From the NCBI RefSeq assembly GCF_000967425.1, contig NZ_FO082820.1:3131501-3195500 (forward strand): DNA of 64,000 bases, read 5' to 3'. The position numbers and the translations under genes were made by a program. Origin of the DNA: Pseudorhizobium banfieldiae. Its GTDB lineage: Bacteria > Pseudomonadota > Alphaproteobacteria > Rhizobiales > Rhizobiaceae. Below the pieces are notes generated by a model, which ran no database searches, was not told the origin of the DNA, and saw only the letters and a program-made list of their open reading frames with translations. Shown here in pieces: positions 35,375 to 44,913 of the stretch (positions are counted from its first letter, which is position 1; each line of letters begins with the position of its first letter).

Positions 35375-37600
35375 ATGACAACTAGTGATCGTCGACTGGA
35401 CTGGGCCCTGGGTCTCGGTACCGTCGCCCTTCTCCTCCTTCCCTGGTACCGGATCGAAGGCGGCTTTTTCGGGTTGTCATGGCTGTCCGACTTCCCCGGC
35501 GGCACCGATGTCGCCCCAGGCCTTCTTCAGGCCGTTCTTCACGGCCGCTGGTGGCTCGCCATCGCGCTTCTTCTGCTCGCAGCCGCCGTTCTGGTTCGAA
35601 GCCTTTACCGCCAATCGGAACAACGTGGCCGAAAGCTGGCATGGATCGGTGCACTTGGCATCCTGTTCCTTGCTCTGCAGGGCCTGTCGATCAGCTTTTC
35701 GGGTTGGTCCTGGACGATAACCGAGAAGATCTTCGGGGCACTTCCGTCCGGACAGCCCTCCATGGGTGCCGGCGCGATCACAGTCTCGATCGTCTTCATC
35801 CTAATTTTCTCTTTCGGCCGCGCAGAGTGCGGAGTGTTGAAGGGCGACGCCTTCGTCGTCAGCGCCATTACGCTGCTGGTCTTCCTCGTCGCAGTCTTCG
35901 TTTTCTATCCGATCGCCAGCATGCTCGTAGGAGCCTTCCAGGACTTCGACGGTTCCTTCAACCCCGACGGGTTTCTCGGCAACATCGTCGATCGCTCCAT
36001 CTGGAGCCTGAACTGCGTGATCGGCGAAGGACGCTGCGGTGTTGCGTGGCGAACCTTCTTCCTTGCCATCATGACCGCGACCGGCTCGACGCTGCTCGGT
36101 CTTGCCTTCGCTCTCGTGGCAACCCGGACGGGGTTCCGGTTCAAGAAGGGCTTGCGGCTCCTCACCATCCTGCCGATCATTACGCCGCCCTTCGTCGTTG
36201 GCCTTGCGCTGACGCTGCTGTTCGGCCGCGCAGGGCTGGTCACCGTTGGGCTCTCCGACATGTTCGGGATCGAGCCCAGTCGCTGGCTCTACGGTCTGAC
36301 CGGCATCTGGATCGCGCAGGTCCTCTCCTTCACGCCGATTTCATTCCTGGTTCTGATCGGGGTCGTGGAAGGCGTGTCTCCCTCTATGGAGGAAGCCTCG
36401 CAGACGCTGCGGGCCGGCCGCTGGCGAACCTTCTGGCACATCTCGCTCCCACTGATGAAGCCAGGCCTCGCGAACGCCTTCCTCATCGGCTTCATCGAAA
36501 GCATGGCTGACTTCGGGAACCCTCTGGTGCTGGGCGGCAGTCACGGCGTGCTGTCCACCGAGATATTCTTCGCCGTCGTGGGCTCACAGAACGATCCGTC
36601 GCGCGCAGCGGTGCTTGCGATCATCCTGCTCTGCTTCACGCTGTCGGCCTTCCTGGCTCAACGTCTATGGCTCGGGAGACGAAACTTCGCCACCGTAACG
36701 GGCAAGGGCGACAATGGTGTTCACGCCGCCCTGCCCCGTTCAGTTGTGATCGGCGTCCACGCGATAGTCATTCCCTGGGCCATGTTCACGATCGTGGTCT
36801 ACGGCATGATCATCGCCGGCGGCTTCATGAAGACGTGGGGCTTGGACAACAGTTTTACGCTCGACCACTATGTCCGCGCCTTCTCCATCAGCTTCACGGG
36901 GGATGGCATCGCCTGGACCGGCGTGGCATGGAACTCCTTCTGGACGACCATGAGGATCGCCCTGATCTCCGCGCCCCTGACGGCAGCAGTCGGCTTGATG
37001 ACGGCCTATCTCATCGTCCGCCAGCGGTTCGCGGGACGGGAACTGTTCGAGTTCGCCCTGATGATGAGCTTCGCGATCCCGGGGACCGTGATCGGCATCA
37101 GCTACATCATGGCGTTCAACCTCCCGCCGCTCGAGATGACCGGTACGGCAACAATCCTGATTGCCTGCTTCGTCTTCCGCAACATGCCGGTCGGAGTGCG
37201 CGGGGGAGTGGCCGCCATGAAGCAGCTCGACCAGAGCCTCGACGAAGCCTCCCTGACCTTGCGCGCCAACAGCTTCCGCACACTGCGCAAGGTGATCCTG
37301 CCGCTGCTGCGGCCGGCAATCACGGCAGCGCTCGTCTATTCCTTCGTTCGCGCAATCACCTCGATCAGTGCCGTCATCTTCCTCGTGAGTGCCGAGCACA
37401 ACATGGCGACGTCCTACATCGTCGGTCTGGTGGAGAATGGTGAGTACGGCGTCGCCATCGCCTATTCCTCCGCCCTGATCGTGGTGATGATTGCCGTCAT
37501 CGCCGTTTTCCAACTCCTGGTCGGCGAGCGTCGCCTCCGCCGTGCCAATCGCATCGCCGGTTCGATGCCCCTTTCGGTCGCGAAGGAGAAGACAGCATGA
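35375..37600 (+). CDS. ABC transporter permease, fused two-domain (AfuB/FbpB-like)
   Basis: 741 aa, inner membrane. It contains two homologous permease halves, each with an EAA loop (EEASQTLRAGRWRTFWHISL near residue 340; DEASLTLRANSFRTLRKVIL near residue 625). An N-terminal extension of about 150 residues with four predicted spans precedes the first half; this makes it longer than classical FbpB. The fused form replaces two separate permeases. It overlaps the ATPase gene by 4 bp. Confidence 0.9.
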   Translation: MTTSDRRLDWALGLGTVALLLLPWYRIEGGFFGLSWLSDFPGGTDVAPGLLQAVLHGRWWLAIALLLLAAAVLVRSLYRQSEQRGRKLAWIGALGILFLALQGLSISFSGWSWTITEKIFGALPSGQPSMGAGAITVSIVFILIFSFGRAECGVLKGDAFVVSAITLLVFLVAVFVFYPIASMLVGAFQDFDGSFNPDGFLGNIVDRSIWSLNCVIGEGRCGVAWRTFFLAIMTATGSTLLGLAFALVATRTGFRFKKGLRLLTILPIITPPFVVGLALTLLFGRAGLVTVGLSDMFGIEPSRWLYGLTGIWIAQVLSFTPISFLVLIGVVEGVSPSMEEASQTLRAGRWRTFWHISLPLMKPGLANAFLIGFIESMADFGNPLVLGGSHGVLSTEIFFAVVGSQNDPSRAAVLAIILLCFTLSAFLAQRLWLGRRNFATVTGKGDNGVHAALPRSVVIGVHAIVIPWAMFTIVVYGMIIAGGFMKTWGLDNSFTLDHYVRAFSISFTGDGIAWTGVAWNSFWTTMRIALISAPLTAAVGLMTAYLIVRQRFAGRELFEFALMMSFAIPGTVIGISYIMAFNLPPLEMTGTATILIACFVFRNMPVGVRGGVAAMKQLDQSLDEASLTLRANSFRTLRKVILPLLRPAITAALVYSFVRAITSISAVIFLVSAEHNMATSYIVGLVENGEYGVAIAYSSALIVVMIAVIAVFQLLVGERRLRRANRIAGSMPLSVAKEKTA

Positions 37601-38655
37601 AGACGCCTGGTTCGGTAGTATTCCAGAACGTCAAAAAGAGCTTCGGTTCGTTTACCGCGATCCACGACCTGTCGATCACCATTGAGCCAGGCACCCTGGT
37701 GACACTGCTTGGTCCCTCGGGCTGCGGCAAAACCACGACGCTTCGCATGCTGGCGGGCCTGGAGCATCCCAGCGCCGGCCGCATCCTGATTGGCGGAAAA
37801 GACGTGACGATGCTGCCGGCGAACGAGCGTGACGTCTCCATGGTGTTTCAGTCCTACGCGCTCTTCCCGCATATGACGGCTCTCCAGAATGTCGCCTACG
37901 GCCTCGGATCATCGGGCGTTAAGCCAAACGAGGCGCGAGAGCGGGCCGAAGAGGGGCTGGCGCTCGTCGGTCTCGCCGGAATGGGCGATCGTATACCGGC
38001 CGAGCTCTCGGGTGGCCAGCAGCAACGGGTTGCCGTCGCCCGCGCGCTCGTACTTGAGCCACAGGTTCTGCTCCTCGACGAACCTCTCTCCAACCTGGAC
38101 GCGCGCCTGCGCCGTCGCGTGAGGACCGAAATCCGCGATCTGCAGCAAAGGCTGGGCTTCACCGCAGTCTATGTCACACACGATCAGGATGAGGCCCTTG
38201 CAGTCTCCGACCGCATCATCGTCATGAAGGACGGTCGCGTCGAACAGGAAGGTGCCCCGCGCACCCTGTATGAGGCGCCTGCTTCCTCCTTCATTGCCGA
38301 CTTCATGGGCGAGGCTAACGTCATGTCATGCGATGTCATCGGCATTGAAGGCGACGACGCGCTGATCCGCCTGGGAGCGTTGACGCAGCGGGTGCCGAGA
38401 CGCGACGTTGCTCAACCGGGCGAGGCGAGACTCGCGGTGAGACCCAATGCCATCATTCTGGAACCCGCCGATGATGCCCCCTTCGGCGGCGTCATCACCC
38501 ACGCGGCATACCTGGGAGGCCATGTCGAGTATGAGGTGGAGACTTCAGGCGGCAGTCTGTTCGTGGTGGATCCGGCCGTGGACCGGATGCTGCCGGCGTC
38601 CACGCCCGTCTCCGTCGCCTTCAGGTCCCGCGGCATTGCCATCATCACCCGCTGA
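37597..38655 (+). CDS. ABC transporter ATP-binding protein, AfuC/FbpC-like
   Basis: 352-aa ATPase: Walker A LGPSGCGKTTTLRMLAG, Q-loop MVFQSYALFPHM, signature ELSGGQQQRVAVARAL, Walker B VLLLDEPLSNLDARLRRR, switch His YVTHDQDEA, and a C-terminal TOBE-type domain from about residue 245. It is coupled to the permease gene (ATGA overlap) and followed after 32 bp by the phosphatase gene. Confidence 0.93.
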   Translation: MKTPGSVVFQNVKKSFGSFTAIHDLSITIEPGTLVTLLGPSGCGKTTTLRMLAGLEHPSAGRILIGGKDVTMLPANERDVSMVFQSYALFPHMTALQNVAYGLGSSGVKPNEARERAEEGLALVGLAGMGDRIPAELSGGQQQRVAVARALVLEPQVLLLDEPLSNLDARLRRRVRTEIRDLQQRLGFTAVYVTHDQDEALAVSDRIIVMKDGRVEQEGAPRTLYEAPASSFIADFMGEANVMSCDVIGIEGDDALIRLGALTQRVPRRDVAQPGEARLAVRPNAIILEPADDAPFGGVITHAAYLGGHVEYEVETSGGSLFVVDPAVDRMLPASTPVSVAFRSRGIAIITR

Positions 38656-38687
38656 CCGCCAGCGGCACAACCCGAAACGAGGAACTC

Positions 38688-39488
38688 ATGACCTCCCATG
38701 CCACAACCGGCTATGAAGCCCGGCAGAGATTTGCCGAGGACGTGGCCCGCAAGGCGGGCGCCCTCGCGCTCGACTACTTCTTGCGCAGAGAGACGCTTGT
38801 CATCGAGGCCAAGAAGGACCCGCAGGACGTCGTCTCGATCGCCGATCGGGCCGTGGAGACGCTCATTCGTGAGCAGATCGCCGAGGCCTATCCCATGGAT
38901 GGCGTGCTTGGAGAAGAGTATGGGCTGATCGAGAGCAGTTCCGGCTTCACCTGGGTAATCGATCCCATCGATGGCACGAGCCCCTTCGTCAACGGGATGC
39001 CGACCTGGTGCGTGTCGATCGCACTGCTGCACCAAGGGGAGCCGGTCGTCGGCGTGATTGCCGCTCCCTGTCAGGACGAATTGTATTCGGCCGCTCACGG
39101 ACTGGGCGCTCGACTGAACGGCACCCCCCTCCGCATCGATGGCTCCCGAACGATACGCAATGCCGTCACCGGGGTCGGCGCAAATCATCACGTTCCTCCT
39201 CGCACCGTCGCGGATTTCGTGGAGGCATTGTTGACGCAAGGCGGCACCTTCATCCGCAACGGGTCCGGCGCACTCATGCTCGCATACGTCGCTGCCGGAC
39301 GCTTGGTCGGCTACTATGAACCCTACATGCATGCCTGGGATTGCCTCGCCGGATATTGCCTTGTCCGCGAGGCCGGAGGCTGGTTCCTGCCCTTCCCGGT
39401 CGAAGGCGAACGCCTGACCAAGGGCGCGCCGGTACTGGCCGCCGGTCCCGGGGCCATCGAGGACCTGCGGACACTGGCACAGCTCTGA
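38688..39488 (+). CDS. Inositol monophosphatase family protein
   Basis: 266-aa cytosolic Mg-dependent phosphatase of the IMPase/SuhB/HisN superfamily. Metal ligands: GEE (residues 75-77), DPIDGT (92-97, with Asp92 and Asp95) and WDCLAG (Asp218). The usual DPIDGTxNF reads DPIDGTSPF. It ends the LacI-controlled ABC operon, so it probably dephosphorylates the imported compound. Adjacent to a full inositol operon, an inositol phosphate is attractive, but other substrates of this superfamily (histidinol phosphate, fructose bisphosphate, nucleotide phosphates) are not excluded. Confidence 0.88.
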   Translation: MTSHATTGYEARQRFAEDVARKAGALALDYFLRRETLVIEAKKDPQDVVSIADRAVETLIREQIAEAYPMDGVLGEEYGLIESSSGFTWVIDPIDGTSPFVNGMPTWCVSIALLHQGEPVVGVIAAPCQDELYSAAHGLGARLNGTPLRIDGSRTIRNAVTGVGANHHVPPRTVADFVEALLTQGGTFIRNGSGALMLAYVAAGRLVGYYEPYMHAWDCLAGYCLVREAGGWFLPFPVEGERLTKGAPVLAAGPGAIEDLRTLAQL

Positions 39489-39589
39489 CAGGGCATGCCG
39501 ACCAATCGTCTCCATGCGGATACTCGGAAAAGATGCGCACACCGTTCGTTTCGGCTTCTTAGCTCTTGGCGGTCTCGCCCCGTCAGAAG

Positions 39590-41644
39590 CTACAACATCT
39601 TGTCGATCGCCGACGCCAACTGGTCCTGGGAATAGGGCTTGGCCAGCCTGGCGACGTCCAACTCCACGCCCGAGGGCAGGTCGGCATAGCCGGAGGCCAG
39701 CAGGATCGGGAGTCCCGGCACGCGGTCGCGGGCAGCCTTGACCAGTTCCGCACCCGTCATGCCGGGCATGGAATAATCGGTGATCAACAGGTCGAAGGTG
39801 GCTCCGCCGTCGATCAGGGCGAGCGCCTCCTTTCCGGAATGGGCTTCGACGACCTGGTGGCCGAGATCGCTCAGCATGTCAGCCGAACTCATTGCGATCA
39901 GGACATCATCGTCGACGAGAAGGATCCGCTTCGGCCCGGCATCATCGCGAGGTCCCGCCGGCGCGACATCCTGCGCCTGGTCCTGAACGTCCGCGGTCGA
40001 CACAGGGATCCAGAGTTCCGCCGTGGTTCCCTGACCCGGGGCGCTTTGCAGCTTCAATCGACCGTCCAACTGCAGCGCCAGCCCATGAACCATGGAAAGG
40101 CCAAGACCGGTGCCCTTGCCGAGCGCCTTGGTGGAAAAGAACGGCTCGACCGCCTTCTGCAGCGTTTCAGCATCCATCCCCTGGCCCTCGTCGATCACGG
40201 AGAGGACGACATAGCGGCCAGGTGCAAGCGTATCCTCTACAGCGGGCTGCTCAGCCTCCTTCAATTCGATCCGGATCGTACCGCCATCCGGCATCGCGTC
40301 GCGGGCGTTTACCGCGAGGTTGAGGAGCGCGAGCTCGACCTGGTTGGCATCCGCCGAGACGGGCGGGAGGCGTTCCGGGACGGCCACCTCTATGGCGATC
40401 CTGGAGCCAACCGACCGCTTAAGGAGATCCTCCATTTCCGTCACCAGCCCGGCAAGGTTGACCGGCCCCACCTGCAGGTCCTGCCTGCGGGCGAATGCCA
40501 GCAGCCGCTGGGTAAGCGACGCGCCGCGCTGGGCGCCCTGCAGGGCTCCGTCGATCAGCCGCGTTGCCTTCGCATCGCCGACAACATGCTTGCGCAGGAG
40601 CTCGAGGTTGCCGAGCACGGCCATGAGAAGGTTGTTGAAGTCGTGCGCCACCCCGCCGGTGAGCTGGCCGATCGCTTCCATCTTCTGGGCCTGGCGAAGC
40701 TGTTCCTCCGCCCGTTCCCGCTGGCTGACCTCGGCCAGCACAAGCCTGTGCGCCTCCTGCAACTCACGAGTCCGCTCCGCCACGCGTTCCTCGAGCATCT
40801 CGTGGAGACGACGCTGCTGCTCTTCAGCCTGCAGGCGTTCGGTGATGTCGGCCGAGACGCCGACGAGCTTGATCGGATGGCCGGTGCGATCGCGGTGAAG
40901 CTGGGCGCGGATTTCGGCGCCATGGATGGAGCCGTCCGGCCAGACGGTCCGGTAGGCGATGGCATAGTCGACGCCTGTTTCAAGCGTTTTGCGCACCGCC
41001 TCCTGCATGCGCTCCACGTCCTCGGGGTGGATCGACTGCAGCAAATCCTCGTAGGTGAAGCTGTCGTCCGGGCCGCGGCCGAAGATGCCCCGGCAGGTTG
41101 CCGACGTGGTCAGGACATTGGTGGCAATATCGAGTTCCCACGCCCCGAGGCGGCCGGCGTCCAAGGCCGTCTGCAGACGACGCTCTCCTTCGTCCAGCGC
41201 CTCCATGCGGGCACTGGCCTCGTATTGCCGCCGTCGCGCCCGCATTGCGGAACGGGCGACACTGATGAATGTCGTCGGGTGGAAGGGCCGCTCGACGAAA
41301 CTGACATTGCCCAGGACTTCCGACAGTCGGGCGGCGGCGGGGTTGCGCTCAGGACCACCGCCGCGGGCCGTCAGAATGATGAACGGAAGATCGGACCAGC
41401 TCGGCTGGGTCTCGATCCACGAGACAAATGGACGAAGGTCGACCGACCGCAACGCCTCTTCGGTCATCACGGCGAAGGCGACGTTCTCGTTCAGCCCCGC
41501 CACCAGCGCGTCCAGAGTCGGGGCAGTCTTTCCGGGCAGCCCCGCTTCCTCTAGCAAAGCGACCGCGATCTGTGCATCGCGGCCCATGGGCGCGTGGATC
41601 AGACCAATGGCATCACGCTCAGGAATTGGCGCCATCCTCATCAA
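39590..41644 (-). CDS. Hybrid histidine kinase: degenerate receiver, PAS, HK, receiver
   Basis: 684 aa, no membrane span. Residues of about 10-130 look like a receiver without the phospho-acceptor Asp (FAVMTEEAL in its place). A PAS domain follows (about 150-275, [18 protein letters not shown]), then a coiled coil, a HisKA box with HDFNN, an HATPase domain ([18 protein letters not shown]) and a C-terminal receiver ([24 protein letters not shown]). Its start overlaps the 3' end of the KaiC-like gene by 26 bp, so the two are coupled and probably act in one pathway. ATGs at 41644 and 41635 are both possible. Confidence 0.9.
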   Translation of the reverse strand: MMRMAPIPERDAIGLIHAPMGRDAQIAVALLEEAGLPGKTAPTLDALVAGLNENVAFAVMTEEALRSVDLRPFVSWIETQPSWSDLPFIILTARGGGPERNPAAARLSEVLGNVSFVERPFHPTTFISVARSAMRARRRQYEASARMEALDEGERRLQTALDAGRLGAWELDIATNVLTTSATCRGIFGRGPDDSFTYEDLLQSIHPEDVERMQEAVRKTLETGVDYAIAYRTVWPDGSIHGAEIRAQLHRDRTGHPIKLVGVSADITERLQAEEQQRRLHEMLEERVAERTRELQEAHRLVLAEVSQRERAEEQLRQAQKMEAIGQLTGGVAHDFNNLLMAVLGNLELLRKHVVGDAKATRLIDGALQGAQRGASLTQRLLAFARRQDLQVGPVNLAGLVTEMEDLLKRSVGSRIAIEVAVPERLPPVSADANQVELALLNLAVNARDAMPDGGTIRIELKEAEQPAVEDTLAPGRYVVLSVIDEGQGMDAETLQKAVEPFFSTKALGKGTGLGLSMVHGLALQLDGRLKLQSAPGQGTTAELWIPVSTADVQDQAQDVAPAGPRDDAGPKRILLVDDDVLIAMSSADMLSDLGHQVVEAHSGKEALALIDGGATFDLLITDYSMPGMTGAELVKAARDRVPGLPILLASGYADLPSGVELDVARLAKPYSQDQLASAIDKML

Positions 41645-43127
41645 GTGTTTGCAGCAAGGACTGCCTGTCTCCCACCAGAACGGGCACGCCTCGCAGAATT
41701 CCCTGGAAGCCTGAAAGCGGCTCGCCCAGCGTCAGTCCGTTACTGCCGATCATGTACTCGCGGATCGTATCTTCGTGCTGCCCGGTGCGCTTTTTGATCA
41801 CCGAGATGGCTCGGCGGACGCGCCCCTCCGCCTCAAAGTAGCGCAGCAGGATGACCGTGTCTGCAAGGTATGTCACGTCCACCGGAGACTTCATGTCGCC
41901 GACGAGGCCGTGCTGCGCGACGGTGATGAAGGTGTTCGCACCCTGCCTGTTCAAATATTGCAGCAGCTCGTGCATATGCAGGATCAGTGCGTTCTCTTCG
42001 GGCATCGCAGCCTGATAGCCGTTGATGCTGTCGATCACGACCGTCTTGGCGTCGAAGCTCGTTACCCTGTCCCTTACGCGCTGGGCAAACTCACCGGGCG
42101 AAAGTTCAGCAGCGTCGAGCTGCTCGATGTGGATCAGGCCCTTGTCGCGCAAATCCTCAAGGTCAAGTCCCATCTCCTTCGTGCGGGAAAACAGCAGGCC
42201 CAGTTCCTCGTCGAAAATGAAGATCGCGGCCCGCTCACCACGCCGGATGGCGGCTTCGACGAACTGTAATGCGAAAAGGCTTTTGCCGGTACCGGCCGGG
42301 CCGATGAGCAGTGTACTGGAGCCGCGGGCGATGCCGCCGCCGAGAAGCGCGTCGAATGCGCTAATGCCGCTCGCCAGCGAGGAGCGCTCGAACCCCGACC
42401 TGTGTTCGACAGCGCGCAGCCGCGGGAAAACGGCGACGCCGCCGGTCTTGATGATGAAGTCATGGCAACCACCCCGAAAGGCTTGGCCGCGGTACTTGAG
42501 AACCCGGAGCCGACGTCGCTCGGAGCCATAGTCCGGGGCAAGCTGCTCCAGGTGGATGACCCCATGCACGACGCTGTGGACGGTCTTGTCCATCGCTTCG
42601 GAAGTCATGTCGTCCAACAACAGCACCGTTGCATCGGAGCGCGAGAAGAAGTGCTTCATTGCAAGGATCTGGCGGCGATAGCGTAGTGAGCTCTGCGCCA
42701 GCAGCCGGATTTCGGAGAGGCTGTCAATCACCACCCGATGGGGCCTCACGCGCTCGAAGGCTTCAAAGATCAGTTTTGTGGTTTCGCCCAGTTCCAGGTC
42801 GGAAGAATACAGGAGGCTCTGCTGCTGGTCGGCATCGAGCAGGCTTTCCGGCGGGACGAGTTCGAAGATCTCGACCTGATCGCCAATGTCCTTACCATGC
42901 GAGAGGGCACTGTCGCGCAGTTCTTCCTCGGTCTCCGAAAGGGTGATGTAGAGACAGCGCTCGCCGATGCTGGCGCCTTCCAGCAGGAACTGCAATGCGA
43001 TCGTCGTCTTCCCCGAACCTGGCGCCCCTTCGAGAAGAAAAACGTGACCGCGGGAGAGCCCACCAGAGAGAATGTCGTCCAACCCCTCCACCCCGGTCTT
43101 TGCTTTCGCACTTGAACTGTCTGTCAT
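41619..43127 (-). CDS. KaiC-like double RecA-fold ATPase
   Basis: 502 aa with two KaiC domains. CI has the P-loop EGAPGSGKTT and Walker B RVVIDSLSEI; CII has GPAGTGKSLFALQF and TVVIDSINGY. Aligning CII with cyanobacterial KaiC (STITDTIILLQY) gives TYLADTVILLRY, so the Ser431/Thr432 phosphorylation pair is Thr/Tyr here. No kaiA or kaiB is nearby. KaiC-like proteins outside cyanobacteria are linked to stress and timing responses; the partner here is the overlapping hybrid kinase. The ATG at 43127 is preceded by GGAGGATGT; the frame upstream to 43523 is non-coding. Confidence 0.9.
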   Translation of the reverse strand: MTDSSSAKAKTGVEGLDDILSGGLSRGHVFLLEGAPGSGKTTIALQFLLEGASIGERCLYITLSETEEELRDSALSHGKDIGDQVEIFELVPPESLLDADQQQSLLYSSDLELGETTKLIFEAFERVRPHRVVIDSLSEIRLLAQSSLRYRRQILAMKHFFSRSDATVLLLDDMTSEAMDKTVHSVVHGVIHLEQLAPDYGSERRRLRVLKYRGQAFRGGCHDFIIKTGGVAVFPRLRAVEHRSGFERSSLASGISAFDALLGGGIARGSSTLLIGPAGTGKSLFALQFVEAAIRRGERAAIFIFDEELGLLFSRTKEMGLDLEDLRDKGLIHIEQLDAAELSPGEFAQRVRDRVTSFDAKTVVIDSINGYQAAMPEENALILHMHELLQYLNRQGANTFITVAQHGLVGDMKSPVDVTYLADTVILLRYFEAEGRVRRAISVIKKRTGQHEDTIREYMIGSNGLTLGEPLSGFQGILRGVPVLVGDRQSLLQTLDEDGANS

Positions 43128-43485
43128 ACATCCTCCATGGCGGCCTATGAAGTAGAGTGAATGCCTTAAGTTGTTAAGGAAGACGTTGGAAGCAGGAGAT
43201 TCGTTCCGGCTGCCCTCCGTTGCGGAATCTGACCGCACCGGAACTTGCAGTCGCGTTACACGCAGACCCTCTGTTACACGCGGCTTTAAGAGCGCGCGAC
43301 GATCGGGACGGACAGTGGCGCTTCGACCGAGTACAGTATGTACGAAGATTGTTGCTGCTAAATCGGCAGAGATCCCATCACTCTGATCTTCATCGAGAAG
43401 TGCATGCCGATGGAGCCGGCCCCTCCGGGCAGGAACGACGCATGGCGCGAGGCCACCCACAACACCTTTTGTCAGAACCCCCCAA
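43128..43485. other. 358-bp non-coding region upstream of KaiC-like gene
   Basis: No gene supported on either strand. It holds the KaiC-like gene's predicted promoter (43164-43207) and the 3' flank of the quinoprotein-associated operon. The interval around 43230-43400 shows no recognisable element. Confidence 0.5.
43164..43207 (-). promoter_or_regulatory. Possible EcfG-type promoter and inverted repeat before kaiC-like gene
   Basis: On the minus strand GGAAC (43207-43203) is followed after 17 bases by CGTC (43185-43182), one base off the alphaproteobacterial general-stress (EcfG/RpoE2) pattern GGAAC-N16/17-CGTT. Next to it lies CCTTAA-GTTG-TTAAGG (43164-43179), a perfect 6-bp inverted repeat 37 bp before the start codon. 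Confidence 0.35.
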
Positions 43486-44058
43486 TCATTTCGCCGACGC
43501 CACCGGCCACTCCTCATCGGCATCGACGACCACCGTCTCGTGCTTCTCCTGCCAGCTGTCGACGCCGCCGGGGAACCAGTGGACGCCGGTATAGCCGTTC
43601 GTCACCAAACGCTTGCCGGCATTCCAGCTCCCCCAGCATCTCGGCTGGCAGAAGACCACGATCGGCCTGGTGTGGTCGCCTTGGGTCAGTTCTTCCACGC
43701 GCCGGAAGAAAGCCTCTTCCTGTGCCGCCTCCAGGGTTGCCGCTCCCGCGCCGGGAAGCCAGACGGCCTTCGGAATGGAACGATGAGTGGGCAACCAGAG
43801 CCGATCCTCCGAGAACCCTTCAGGCTTCTTGTCGGCCGGGCCAACATCCACCAGGAGCGGATCCCTTGGCAGTAGGGCCTCGAGACCGGCCATATCAATC
43901 ACCACGGCGCCCTGCAGGGTGCTGGGGGTCTCGCTCCGCATTGGCCCCGACCACAAACCTTCCGGCTCCATCACCTCTGCGGACATGCGGCCTCCACCGG
44001 AGGCAGCCAGAGCCACGGCGACGGCAAGTAAGAGGAAAAACCGTGAGCTTCCCCGCAT
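43486..44058 (-). CDS. PQQ-dependent catabolism-associated CXXCW-motif rhodanese-like protein
   Basis: 190-aa exported protein with signal peptide MRGSSRFFLLLAVAVALAASGGG and a rhodanese-like domain. The family motif is FCQPRCWGSWNAGKRL near residue 150. Proteins of this family accompany quinoprotein alcohol dehydrogenases; their reaction is not known, though the two Cys suggest redox or sulfur handling in the periplasm. The ATG at 44058 is chosen for the signal peptide. It is the last gene of the set with the SoxYZ-like carrier and the zinc hydrolase. Confidence 0.85.
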   Translation of the reverse strand: MRGSSRFFLLLAVAVALAASGGGRMSAEVMEPEGLWSGPMRSETPSTLQGAVVIDMAGLEALLPRDPLLVDVGPADKKPEGFSEDRLWLPTHRSIPKAVWLPGAGAATLEAAQEEAFFRRVEELTQGDHTRPIVVFCQPRCWGSWNAGKRLVTNGYTGVHWFPGGVDSWQEKHETVVVDADEEWPVASAK

Positions 44059-44069
44059 GTCTTCGGATC

Positions 44070-44888
44070 CTAGTTGGTTGCCAGCGGCACGTCGAAGCTC
44101 TCTTCCCACTGTCCACCCTTGTTGTCGGACGCAACCACCCGGATCGGCGCCTGGTCTGCCGGCACAAAGCTGAAACCTATGGCTGGATTCGTGGAGAGGG
44201 AAATGTCCCCGGTCACTTCCATCACGGTCCGGTCGCCCTGAGAAACAGTCACCCTCTCCACATAGCGCGGCGGCGTGTAGAGGCGGGTCAGCTGGTTCAT
44301 CTGCATGCCGCTGAAGTTCGGGTGGCGGATCATCAGGGTCGCTTCCGCGGACTTCCCCTGCTGGACTTTTTCCGCGAACTTCATCCGCATCTCGCCCATG
44401 CCCTTCATCGCTTCGGCGTCACTCGGCCCGGACGGGGCTGAGCACCCACCGGACGCTTTCACGAAGACAGCGTTGGAAAACAGCTTTCCCTCCGTCGTCT
44501 CGGCAACCGCGTGAATGTTGGTATAGGTGTCGACGCGCACGCGCAGGTGCAGCGCGCCGGCATCGGCGCCCGGGCCAAAGGTGACATGGGCGGCCAAGGG
44601 AATCGGGTTCTCGTCAATAACCAGATAGACCGACTTGATCTTGTCCTTCTCCGGCATCGTGAGGGTGATCGGCACGAGTGCCGCATCCTGCGCACGCTTC
44701 GGGGCATCGATCTTGATCAGCGAGTCCGTCGGGACCACCTCGCGGTCCTCAAAAATGTAGTCGGCGATCTGCTGCCAGCGTTCTTCGCGCCCGGCGTCGG
44801 CTTCGGACGCATGTACGCCGGGCGCAGAACCGACACAGAACATCGTCAGCAGAGCCGTCGCAAAGGTTCGTCGCATCATCGGCATCAT
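44070..44888 (-). CDS. Quinoprotein dehydrogenase-associated SoxYZ-like carrier
   Basis: 272-aa periplasmic protein. A signal peptide (ends about residue 27) is followed by a SoxY-like domain with the carrier Cys in ASGGCSAP (about residue 149) and a SoxZ-like domain (MIRHPNFSGMQMNQLTRLY). In thiosulfate oxidation SoxYZ carries substrate on that Cys; in quinoprotein clusters the function is not known. GGGAGGAG precedes the paired ATGs at 44888/44885. Gap to the rhodanese-like gene is 11 bp. Confidence 0.87.
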   Translation of the reverse strand: MMPMMRRTFATALLTMFCVGSAPGVHASEADAGREERWQQIADYIFEDREVVPTDSLIKIDAPKRAQDAALVPITLTMPEKDKIKSVYLVIDENPIPLAAHVTFGPGADAGALHLRVRVDTYTNIHAVAETTEGKLFSNAVFVKASGGCSAPSGPSDAEAMKGMGEMRMKFAEKVQQGKSAEATLMIRHPNFSGMQMNQLTRLYTPPRYVERVTVSQGDRTVMEVTGDISLSTNPAIGFSFVPADQAPIRVVASDNKGGQWEESFDVPLATN

Positions 44889-44913
44889 ATTCTCCTCCCT
44901 GCGTTAGGTGAGA

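Noticed and set aside
39566..41554. Long plus-strand open frame opposite the hybrid kinase
   Set aside because: No family features, and the minus-strand frame has PAS, HisKA, HATPase and receiver motifs in order.
43220..43594. Plus-strand small open frame upstream of the quinoprotein-associated set
   Set aside because: Enters the rhodanese-like gene antisense, no RBS and no recognisable protein features.
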